Positions 1 to 6,201 of a stretch of 7,627 nt of DNA are shown one piece after another. How positions within the stretch are numbered: the first letter of the stretch is position 1; every line of letters begins with the position of its first letter. Source of the DNA: Desulfobacca acetoxidans (GTDB lineage: Bacteria; Desulfobacterota; Desulfobaccia; Desulfobaccales; 0-14-0-80-60-11). Location: contig DYJG01000100.1 in NCBI GenBank assembly GCA_020723225.1, positions 415 to 8,041 of the forward strand, in the 5' to 3' direction. The notes beneath the pieces were generated by a model. The model worked only from the letters and a program-made list of their open reading frames with translations, ran no database searches and was not told where the DNA came from. The position numbers were made by a program, and so were the translations under genes.

Positions 1-151
1 CTTCTACATTTTCTTGCCTTTTGACTGCCTAATTTGGTATTAAGGAGAGCCTGCCCGATTAGGGGAGTCCCGGTGCCTGCAGCAAGGGTTTTAGAGATAG
101 TCTGCTGGCAGGGGCTGGGCGGAGAAAACCCGCATAAAGAGGGCATAAGAC

Positions 152-164
152 GGGAAAATTTCCC
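152..164. repeat. Perfect palindrome GGGAAAATTTCCC related to the array
   Basis: This 13-base element is perfectly symmetrical around its central A and matches GGGAAAAATTACC at all but two positions. It looks like the fully symmetric version of the same site, which supports a dimeric DNA-binding protein as the reader of the whole set (152, 222, 281, 302). Confidence 0.5.
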
Positions 165-221
165 TCGAAATCAGGTAAAATTTCACAAGCTCAAAAATTA
201 TCAATAACAATCGAATTTTCA

Positions 222-234
222 GGGAAAAATTACC
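222..234. repeat. Isolated copy of GGGAAAAATTACC
   Basis: Exact 13-base match to the core of the tandem array at 281-322, placed 59 bp from the nearest array copy inside the A+T-rich stretch. The element is a near-palindrome: outer GG/CC and AA/TT pair, while two inner positions do not. Confidence 0.65.
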
Positions 235-280
235 TATTTTTTAATATTCAATAATTACAAGAAATTACATTATAAAAAAC

Positions 281-334
281 GGGAAAAATTACCGACAGGC
301 AGGGAAAAATTACCGGCAGGCAGGGAATTTATAC
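281..334. repeat. 21-bp tandem array of GGGAAAAATTACC elements
   Basis: Two near-identical 21-bp units (281-301 and 302-322; one base differs) each consist of GGGAAAAATTACC plus an eight-base spacer (GACAGGCA or GGCAGGCA). A third, degenerate start (GGGAATTTATAC) follows at 323-334. The array ends 11 bases before the stop codon of the activator gene. A 21-bp period is two turns of B-DNA, so the copies face the same side of the helix. The role is unknown; an operator or iteron-like protein-binding array is possible. Confidence 0.7.
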
Positions 335-345
335 TTCAGAACTCA

Positions 346-2931
346 TCACCCATGGTCTTCTTCGGGACGGTCTGGTTTGGCGCCGGATTGAAAGTCCATG
401 ATCGTGAAGAGATCAAAGATATGCATGTAATGTTTTAGGGAATCGGGACTGATTCCCAGGAGCGCCGCCGCCCGTTTACGGCTGCCGTGAGTCCGGCGCA
501 AGGCCTCGACCACCAGGTGGCGTTTCAGATTCATGGTCACTTCGTTAATGGTTTCGTTCTCCGGAAATCCGAAGGTGACCGACCATTCCTGCCCCACTTC
601 TTTGGTTTTGAACTTGTGGTTCAAGGTGAGGTCTTCCCGGCTGATCCGCCTCTTGCCGCCGCCCAGAATCAAGGCGCGCTCCAACACGTTGCGCAATTCC
701 CGCACATTTCCGGGCCAGGGATAGACTTCCAGCGCCTTTAACGCCCTGGTGTCCATGACCGGCACCGAGTCCAATCCCAGCTTGGATGACAGATCCCCCA
801 AAATGTCGGCGACCAAAGCGGGAATATCCTCAGTCCTTTGCCTTAACGGCGGAACCTCGATGCTGAAGACATCCAAGCGATAAAACAGGTCCTGCCGAAA
901 GCGGTTGAGCTTGACTTCTTTTTCGAGGTTGCGGTTGGTGGCGGCAATGAGTCGGGCATTCACCGTAAAAAGTTTTACGCCGCCCACTCTGGTGAATTGC
1001 CGGGTATCCAGAAAGGTCAGGAGCTTCGCTTGCAGCGACGGGGAAAGTTCGCCGATTTCATTGAGCAGTATGGTGCCGCCTTCGGCAAGTTCCAACAGCC
1101 CTCGTTTCGGGCCCTTTGAGCCGGTAAAGGCTCCGGATTCATAGCCGAAAAGTTCGGACTCGGCCAATTCCGGGGAAACGGCCGCGCAGTTGATGGAGAA
1201 GAAAGGCCCATGGGCCCGTTTGGAGTTGTCGTGTATGTAGCGGGCGATATGGTCCTTGCCGGCGCCGCTTTCTCCGGTCAGGAGCACGATGGAGTCCGTT
1301 TGGGCCGCCAGGCGCGCCGCCCGGAGAGTGGCCCGCATCGCCCGGGACCGGCACCCGCTCCCCACCAGCAAAGCCACGGACTCGCCGCGTTTGCGATCGG
1401 TTATTTCCCGGCTGATGCCGATGATGCCGGTAATTTTTCCCTGACTGTTGCGCATGGGAACCTTGGTATCGAGAAAGGTCCTCTGCACTCCCTTGATGAG
1501 CCGGGTGTGCTCCTGTTCGACGGTCTCTCCCTTCAGGACCCGCTGATCCACTTCCGCGAGAATCTCGGTGGAATCCTTGCCGAACAATTCCGCATCCGTG
1601 CGGCCCACTATCTGGGATTCCGGGATTTCCAGCAGGCCGGCGAAATACGGGTTCACCTGGGTGTACCGGAGGGTGAAATCCTTGACAAAGATACAGTCTC
1701 TGGCGCTCTCAAAAATACCCTGGAACTGTTCCACGGTCTCATGAAGTTGCTCTTCATAGACGCGTTTGCGATCGGTGATATCAAGGCAAATTCCCACCAT
1801 GCGTAACGCTTTGCCGTTCTGATCGGTTTCCACCACTTTACCGCGGTCCAGAATCCACTTCCATTCTCCCGAGTCTGTCTGCAACCGGTATTCGGCTTCA
1901 AAAAACTCGGAGGGGTTCGCCAGGTGGCGCTTCAAGATCTTCAGGACCTTGAGCTTGTCATCCCGGGGAATTCGGTTTTGCCAGGCAGCGAAATCCGATT
2001 CGGATTCATACGTCGAATAGCCGAGCATTCTGCTCCGGCGCTGATCGAAATAGACCATATCCGAATTCAGGTTCCATTCCCACAATCCCAAATTCGACAC
2101 TTCCAGGGCCAGTTCCTGCCGGCTCTGCCTCAGGAGCCATTCTTCCTCGGCGGCTTCGCGCTCCCGCAGCCGATCTTCGAGAAGGGCCTTGGCCTGCGAC
2201 AGCTCGGCAGTGCGCTGCTCCACGCGCTCCTCCAGAGCCTGGCCCAACGCTTGTTCGGACTGCACTCTCAGGAAAAAGACGCCTAAAATGGCGGCTATCA
2301 TTTCAAAGAAGCATACTGTTTCGGGGCAAAAGATATCGTCCCGGGAGTCGCAGAGCTGCAAAACGCCGATGACCTCTCGATCGCAATGGATCGGAACGAT
2401 GGCCACTGATTCATAACCGCTGGAAATAAAATGATTTCTGAATATGGCCTTGAGTTCGCCGCCGTATTGCGACTCCAGCAATTTAGACAGACCGGCGGTC
2501 CAGAAACTCCCGGCGGCGGTAAAGAAAGGCCGGGAATCCGCCATCTTCCCCCGGATTATTTCCCCGCACATGCACTCCAGCACCGGATTGCCTTCGGAAT
2601 CCCGCAATAATTGACCGGAACCGCCGCGGCTGCAGAGATAGTTCTCCGCCTTGAGGTAATCATGGGGATAACCGGTTGCCGCGAGATATGGATAATCGTC
2701 GCCTTCCCGAATACGAACGCCGACCGCTTCCACATCGGCGTAGTTTCTCATCGATTCCACTATTTTTTCGAGATCGGCGCTCCTCAGGACGCGTTGATTC
2801 AGACGTTCGAGGATCTCAATGGCGAATTCCTGATTTTTACTCATGGACCGCGGCCGGTCTTTCATTGCTGCCAACCGGTCGGGTTGCATCATTTCTTCCG
2901 CTGCTTCCCTCCTCGTCTTAACTTGTTTCAT
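346..2931 (-). CDS. GAF-PAS-PAS sigma-54-dependent transcriptional activator (EBP)
   Basis: 861-residue enhancer-binding protein that would remodel sigma-54 RNA polymerase using ATP. Domains seen: GAF about 50-222, with C100 and C120/C122 (CMCGEIIRG) and GYESVAIVPI at 172-181; coiled coil about 223-270; PAS/PAC about 272-390, ending ICLDITDRKR; second PAS about 398-515, ending EITDRKR; AAA+ about 522-760 with Walker A GESGAGKD (553-560), loop GAFTGS (600-605), Walker B ILLNEIGEL (621-629), arginine fingers R679 and R685, and PWPGNVREL (739-746); Fis-type helix-turn-helix about 801-841. There is no receiver domain, so control is probably by ligand or redox through GAF/PAS rather than by phosphorylation. 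Odd points: Walker B has Asn624 where Asp is usual, and the loop ends in Ser instead of Ala. The ATG at 2931 has AGGGGG six bases upstream; Met14, Met15, Met23 and Met30 are possible later starts. The signal sensed is unknown. Confidence 0.95.
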   Translation of the reverse strand: MKQVKTRREAAEEMMQPDRLAAMKDRPRSMSKNQEFAIEILERLNQRVLRSADLEKIVESMRNYADVEAVGVRIREGDDYPYLAATGYPHDYLKAENYLCSRGGSGQLLRDSEGNPVLECMCGEIIRGKMADSRPFFTAAGSFWTAGLSKLLESQYGGELKAIFRNHFISSGYESVAIVPIHCDREVIGVLQLCDSRDDIFCPETVCFFEMIAAILGVFFLRVQSEQALGQALEERVEQRTAELSQAKALLEDRLREREAAEEEWLLRQSRQELALEVSNLGLWEWNLNSDMVYFDQRRSRMLGYSTYESESDFAAWQNRIPRDDKLKVLKILKRHLANPSEFFEAEYRLQTDSGEWKWILDRGKVVETDQNGKALRMVGICLDITDRKRVYEEQLHETVEQFQGIFESARDCIFVKDFTLRYTQVNPYFAGLLEIPESQIVGRTDAELFGKDSTEILAEVDQRVLKGETVEQEHTRLIKGVQRTFLDTKVPMRNSQGKITGIIGISREITDRKRGESVALLVGSGCRSRAMRATLRAARLAAQTDSIVLLTGESGAGKDHIARYIHDNSKRAHGPFFSINCAAVSPELAESELFGYESGAFTGSKGPKRGLLELAEGGTILLNEIGELSPSLQAKLLTFLDTRQFTRVGGVKLFTVNARLIAATNRNLEKEVKLNRFRQDLFYRLDVFSIEVPPLRQRTEDIPALVADILGDLSSKLGLDSVPVMDTRALKALEVYPWPGNVRELRNVLERALILGGGKRRISREDLTLNHKFKTKEVGQEWSVTFGFPENETINEVTMNLKRHLVVEALRRTHGSRKRAAALLGISPDSLKHYMHIFDLFTIMDFQSGAKPDRPEEDHG

Positions 2932-3043
2932 CCGGCGCCCCCTATCCTTGCACTGGGAGAGGAGATTAGTGAAAGGCCGCGGTCAGATGATTTTGTCGGT
3001 ACTGCTGCCACCGCGTCGGCAATAGCGGCCAAAAAATAGGGTT

Positions 3044-3059
3044 AGCAATAGGTATGCCA
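3044..3059 (-). promoter_or_regulatory. Sigma-54 (-24/-12) promoter of the activator gene
   Basis: Read on the minus strand the site is TGGCATACCTATTGCT: TGGCA, ten bases between GG and GC, and TTGCT, with two departures from TGGCACGNNNNTTGCW, both in the less critical bases after TGGCA. The predicted transcript start is near 3033, leaving a leader of about 102 bases before the ATG at 2931. It shares TGGCAT, the spacing and ATTGCT with the promoter of the dikinase-like gene, which argues against chance. It implies that the activator gene is itself sigma-54 dependent. Confidence 0.78.
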
Positions 3060-3153
3060 AACTACGATTTCAAGCTGCGCATCCCTTGAGAACCGGGCAT
3101 TCGCCCGAGGTGCCGCCATAAGTTGGGCTTTGCATCATTTCGTCAGGATTTTT

Positions 3154-3166
3154 TACACCAGGTGTA
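3154..3166. promoter_or_regulatory. Palindrome TACACCAGGTGTA, candidate activator site
   Basis: Perfect inverted repeat with six-base arms (TACACC / GGTGTA) around a single central A, flanked on both sides by T runs on the plus strand. It lies about 95-108 bp upstream of the -24 element of the activator promoter, the usual distance for an enhancer site bound by a dimeric EBP. The one-base centre makes a strong RNA hairpin unlikely, so a DNA-binding site is a better reading than a terminator. No copy was found near the other promoter. Confidence 0.45.
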
Positions 3167-3400
3167 GATTTTTTTGCCAACTGGTCAGATGTTTTTGGTT
3201 CCCGGCGTATTGGCCGCCACTTCCAGTGGTCATGCAGGAATGCCACACCGAAACCTGGAAGATGAAGTGATGGGTTCTGGGGGCAGGCGTTAAAAATTCC
3301 CTGAAAAAGATTTGCTATAGCCGGTTGCGTCGATGGATGAAAAGGCGGGGGAGAATTGTTCTTACACCCTTTGCGTCCGCCTGGACGGCGGCAATCCGTA

Positions 3401-6037
3401 TCAAGACTCCCGGTCCAGTTCGTAATTCCCATCCAGGAAACGCCGCGCCAAAGCATCAACGCTGGCGTCGCTCCGCATCAGCATGTCCATCTGGCGCGTG
3501 AATTGGAGCATTCGCCCTACTTTATCGAGCTTCTCCAGGGTCAGGGCAGCTTCGTACTTGTCATAGCGCGCATCCACCCGGTCTCCATGGACTTCCACCA
3601 CAAAACCGAGGGCGTCAAGGATGGCCGCGACGGTTCGGGCTCTTCTGTTCCGCCGGGTCTCATCCGCCGCGCCTCCTTTCATCGAAAAGGAGATGTAGTT
3701 CTTACTCGCCGTCTCGCAGCAATAGGTGTCCAGGACGCTGTAATGATAGCCGATGCGCGAGCTGAAATTTAGGTAATTATCTGAAATAATAGCATAACTA
3801 CGATCACCCAAACCTTCCCCGGGGCCGTTGGGAGCAAGCATCTGTTCCTGGAGGACGGACAGGAAGCCGCCGAGATCAACCGGCCTGGGTCCCTGATTCC
3901 GCAAGTCCTTGTGCAACATGCCATCTAGGACGGCCTTCAAAGGGCTGGACTCAATCTGCTCCATGGTCACCCGTTTTGAGAAGTTCGAGCACCCCGTCAA
4001 TCCGCCTCCCAGGTCAATGATGTGCAGGTCCAGGGGTACCGGGGCAACCAGCTTGAAACCGTCTGCTCCCTCCACGTCGTCAACGATATCGCTGATCGCG
4101 AACATCTCTTTGTACGAGAGTTCGTGGATCAGCCGCATCACATCATGCAGGGTTTCGCAATACTCGGGGGCAAAATTGGCCGCTTTCGGATTGACGAGGT
4201 TCAGGGGCACGATCCAGTCCGCGACCCTTCTCAGGGCGCTATAGACCGGGGTGTCTTTCATCATCGGTTTTTCGGTCTTGCAGGTCTTGCAGAGTTCCAG
4301 AAGCTCAAGAACCCGGCCTTCGTAGACCCGGGCGGAATAGGCGTCCACCGTGACCTCTACGCCGGCGGGTATGGCCTCCGTCGCCGACTTGGCGTCGAGA
4401 ATCGTCGGCACCCCGAATTCTCTGGCCAGAGAAGCCATATGGCTGGTGACGCTGCCGGTGTCCGTCACTATGGCCCGGGCTTTGGTCATCGCCATCATGA
4501 ACTGGGGGCTGGGGTGCCGGGCCACCAGAACCCCGCCGGCCGGAAACGTTTCCAAGTCCTCTTCGGATTTCACGTGTACCGCGGGGCCGATTCCCACTCC
4601 CGGAAAAACTATGGCTCCTCCCTCCACCAGGACGGGGTATCCTGCCACCCGCATGAATTCACGGTCGCCGGCGCCGGCCAGGGTCTCGATATGCAGGGGC
4701 CTGGTCTGGAGAATCATGATCCTGCCGCCGCTGTCCAGGGCCCACTCGACGTCTTGGGCGTATTCGTAATGTTTCTCCAATCGCAGCCCGTATTCGGCCA
4801 ATTGCCGTATCTGCCCGGGAGATAAGCTGGAAGCGTCTTGATTCCCGGGTTCCACCGGGATTTCCTGAACCCCTTCCGCAGGCAGGCTGACGAGTTGCAC
4901 GGGTTTGTGCGAGATGCGCGACTCAACCAACCTCAGTTCGCCATCCTTGGAAACCAGGTAACTGTCGGGAGTGATGATGCCGTCCACCGCATACGGTCCG
5001 AGGCCCCACACCGAGGTAATGAGAATCCGGTCTGCCAAGGGATCGGAGGGATCCCGGGAATACATGACGCCGCTGGCGAGGGAATCCACCATCTCCATGC
5101 AGGCCACGCCCATGGCCAGGTCTTCATCCCGTATTCCCTTCGCCAACCGGTAAGACAAGGCCCGGGGGGTATAGAGACTTGCCAGAACCTGTTTGTAGGT
5201 GTCGATCAGATGTTCCCGGGGAACATTGAGAACCGAAAGGTACTGCCCCGCGTAGGATAATTGGCTGTCCTCGCCGATGGCGCTGCTGCGCAGCGCGACA
5301 TGAAAGTCCTGTGACTGTCCGCCGTTCCGGTCGTGAATGCGCTGGGCCATCTCCTGGTACGCGGCAAGGATGGCATGAGCCAGGTCAGCGGGAACCGGCG
5401 CTCTCGTAATCAGCCCCTGAATTACCTGGCTGACGTTGTTGACCGCCTGGGGGTCGTTAAGGTCCAGGTGCCTGCGCAAGCTGGTGATTTTCTCAATAAG
5501 ATCGTTTTGTTCGAGGAAATAATTGCTGGCCGCGGTGGTAACCGCGAAACCTTCGGGAATGGGAATCCGGACGCGGCTGTGGATCTCGCCGAGATTGGCG
5601 TTCTTGCCGCCCACCGAGTCCACCATGTCTCTGGTGATGTCGGAGTACGGCAAGATCCAGGCGGTAACGGTCAATTCCTTCCGTTTCCCGAGTTCATCCT
5701 TGATGTGGGAATTAATCCTCTCAATAATGGGAAAGAGGGAGGCAAAATAATTCCCCGAGAGGTCGTCCAGACTTTTCACCATTTTCAGAGTGTGAAAGAC
5801 CGCTTTGGTTGCTTGCGACCGCACATAGGACATGCCAAAGACTTCTTGGCCGCGCAGTTTCTCCTCGATATCGGTGATAATGTTGAGCAGTTCGCTGTTC
5901 GAAGCCAGTATATCCTTGAAAGACGCGTACTTGAACTCGAATAAGGTAGAGGCCTTTTCCCTGGCCGCGCTTCGGTCCCGGGACTTTTGCCGGAATATTC
6001 GCTGCACGTACTGGTGAATGGAGTCCAAGAGAGACAT
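3401..6037 (-). CDS. PEP-synthase-like dikinase with a non-canonical C-terminal half
   Basis: 878 residues from the ATG at 6037. Residues 1-125 are a charged, mostly helical extension. An ATP-grasp PEP/pyruvate-binding domain (about 130-450) shows GGKNANL (143-149), RSSAIGEDS (250-258), SYAGQ (261-265), SGVMYSRDP, QDVEWALD (428-435) and QTRPL (444-448). A swivelling phospho-histidine domain follows (about 480-580) with TGSVTSHMASLAREFGVPT; His533 should be the phosphorylated residue. In known PEP synthase and pyruvate phosphate dikinase a TIM barrel then binds PEP/pyruvate. Here residues about 591-878 show none of its hallmarks; they contain IDLGGGLTGCSNF, SRIGYHYSVLDTYC and ISFSMKGGAADETRRNRRAR. 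The length resembles pyruvate phosphate dikinase but the architecture does not. ATP-dependent His phosphorylation is likely; the final acceptor is unknown, and PEP synthesis is doubtful. The frame stays open to a TTG at 6094 (897 residues), but a predicted sigma-54 transcript start near 6106 favours the ATG. No terminator is obvious after the stop. Confidence 0.9.
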   Translation of the reverse strand: MSLLDSIHQYVQRIFRQKSRDRSAAREKASTLFEFKYASFKDILASNSELLNIITDIEEKLRGQEVFGMSYVRSQATKAVFHTLKMVKSLDDLSGNYFASLFPIIERINSHIKDELGKRKELTVTAWILPYSDITRDMVDSVGGKNANLGEIHSRVRIPIPEGFAVTTAASNYFLEQNDLIEKITSLRRHLDLNDPQAVNNVSQVIQGLITRAPVPADLAHAILAAYQEMAQRIHDRNGGQSQDFHVALRSSAIGEDSQLSYAGQYLSVLNVPREHLIDTYKQVLASLYTPRALSYRLAKGIRDEDLAMGVACMEMVDSLASGVMYSRDPSDPLADRILITSVWGLGPYAVDGIITPDSYLVSKDGELRLVESRISHKPVQLVSLPAEGVQEIPVEPGNQDASSLSPGQIRQLAEYGLRLEKHYEYAQDVEWALDSGGRIMILQTRPLHIETLAGAGDREFMRVAGYPVLVEGGAIVFPGVGIGPAVHVKSEEDLETFPAGGVLVARHPSPQFMMAMTKARAIVTDTGSVTSHMASLAREFGVPTILDAKSATEAIPAGVEVTVDAYSARVYEGRVLELLELCKTCKTEKPMMKDTPVYSALRRVADWIVPLNLVNPKAANFAPEYCETLHDVMRLIHELSYKEMFAISDIVDDVEGADGFKLVAPVPLDLHIIDLGGGLTGCSNFSKRVTMEQIESSPLKAVLDGMLHKDLRNQGPRPVDLGGFLSVLQEQMLAPNGPGEGLGDRSYAIISDNYLNFSSRIGYHYSVLDTYCCETASKNYISFSMKGGAADETRRNRRARTVAAILDALGFVVEVHGDRVDARYDKYEAALTLEKLDKVGRMLQFTRQMDMLMRSDASVDALARRFLDGNYELDRES

Positions 6038-6049
6038 GCCACCTTCCCT
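6038..6049 (-). promoter_or_regulatory. Ribosome binding site deciding the dikinase-like start
   Basis: The minus strand reads AGGGAAGGTGGC directly before the ATG at 6037, placing AGGGA seven bases from the start codon. The competing TTG at 6094 also has an AAGGA (6102-6106) seven bases upstream, but that would fall at the extreme 5' end of a transcript starting near 6106. The ATG is therefore preferred. Confidence 0.6.
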
Positions 6050-6116
6050 GGAAGCCCTGAGGAAAGATTTCCCTTCAGCCTTCCGAGAGGACAATCACGG
6101 GTCCTTTTGGAAAATA

Positions 6117-6132
6117 AGCAATTGTCATGCCA
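6117..6132 (-). promoter_or_regulatory. Sigma-54 (-24/-12) promoter of the dikinase-like gene
   Basis: Read on the minus strand the site is TGGCATGACAATTGCT. It differs from the sigma-54 consensus TGGCACGNNNNTTGCW at one position (T for C), and GG and GC are separated by the required ten bases. It predicts a transcript start near 6106. The ATG at 6037 would then have a leader of about 69 bases, while the in-frame TTG at 6094 would have only about 12. It lies in the gap between the kinase stop and the dikinase-like gene, in the correct orientation. Confidence 0.82.
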
Positions 6133-6172
6133 AGTGTGAACCGAGGTTTCGGGGGGAACTGTCTTGAAAAGC

Positions 6173-6193
6173 GGTCAGTGGCCAGTGGTCAAT
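6173..6193. repeat. Three tandem heptamers (GGTCAGT / GGCCAGT / GGTCAAT)
   Basis: Three consecutive seven-base units, each with one or no mismatch to GGTCAGT, lie between the kinase stop codon and the sigma-54 promoter of the dikinase-like gene, about 42-62 bp upstream of its -24 element. The central part CAGTGGCCAGTG (6176-6187) is a dyad with one mismatched pair. It could be an activator site or a remnant of a simple intergenic repeat. Confidence 0.55.
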
Positions 6194-6201
6194 AGATTAC
6201 C

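Larger units (their letters stand above)
1..345. other. Non-coding flank downstream of the activator gene
   Basis: No supported gene. The left half (1-150) has ordinary composition. Positions 181-280 contain only 20 G or C in 100 bases, in sharp contrast to the GC-rich coding DNA beside it. The 13-mer elements lie within and beside this stretch. No stem followed by a T run marks a clear terminator for the activator gene. The region may be the promoter or control region of a gene beyond the left edge. Confidence 0.65.
2932..3400. other. 469-bp intergenic region between dikinase-like and activator genes
   Basis: This region holds the sigma-54 promoter of the activator gene, the palindrome upstream of it, a second dyad CCACT-TCC-AGTGG (3217-3229), and the activator leader. 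In the leader, GGCCGC (2975-2980) and GCGGCC (3025-3030) could pair over about 44 bases. The only open frame of any size (129 codons, minus strand, 3070-3459) overlaps the end of the dikinase-like gene and resembles no family I recognise. No convincing terminator (GC-rich stem followed by T run) was seen after the dikinase-like stop. Confidence 0.7.

Noticed and set aside
21..43. TTGACT followed by TATTAA as a sigma-70 promoter
   Set aside because: The spacer is only 11 bases, too short for a working -35/-10 pair.
106..121. Possible plus-strand sigma-54 site TGGCAGGGGCTGGGCG
   Set aside because: GG-N10-GC spacing is present, but TT before GC is replaced by GG, and it would point into the antisense of the activator gene.
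73..207. 44-codon plus-strand frame starting GTG with AGGGGAG just upstream
   Set aside because: Short, with a rare start codon, no family resemblance, and it runs into the A+T-rich repeat region. Not enough to support a gene.
1210..1806. 198-codon plus-strand open frame antisense to the activator gene
   Set aside because: The minus strand here encodes clear PAS and AAA+ motifs. Long antisense frames are expected opposite GC-rich genes.
3375..3400. Small inverted repeat (CCGCC / GGCGG) just after the dikinase-like stop as a terminator
   Set aside because: The stem is only about five pairs and no T run follows on the minus strand.
3070..3459. 129-codon minus-strand open frame between the dikinase-like and activator genes
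   Set aside because: It overlaps the 3' end of the dikinase-like gene in another frame, spans the intergenic palindrome, has no recognisable domain and no clear ribosome site. Probably chance.
4022..4825. 267-codon plus-strand open frame antisense to the dikinase-like gene
   Set aside because: It lies opposite the conserved phospho-His and ATP-grasp motifs, and its translation has no family resemblance. It is a shadow frame.
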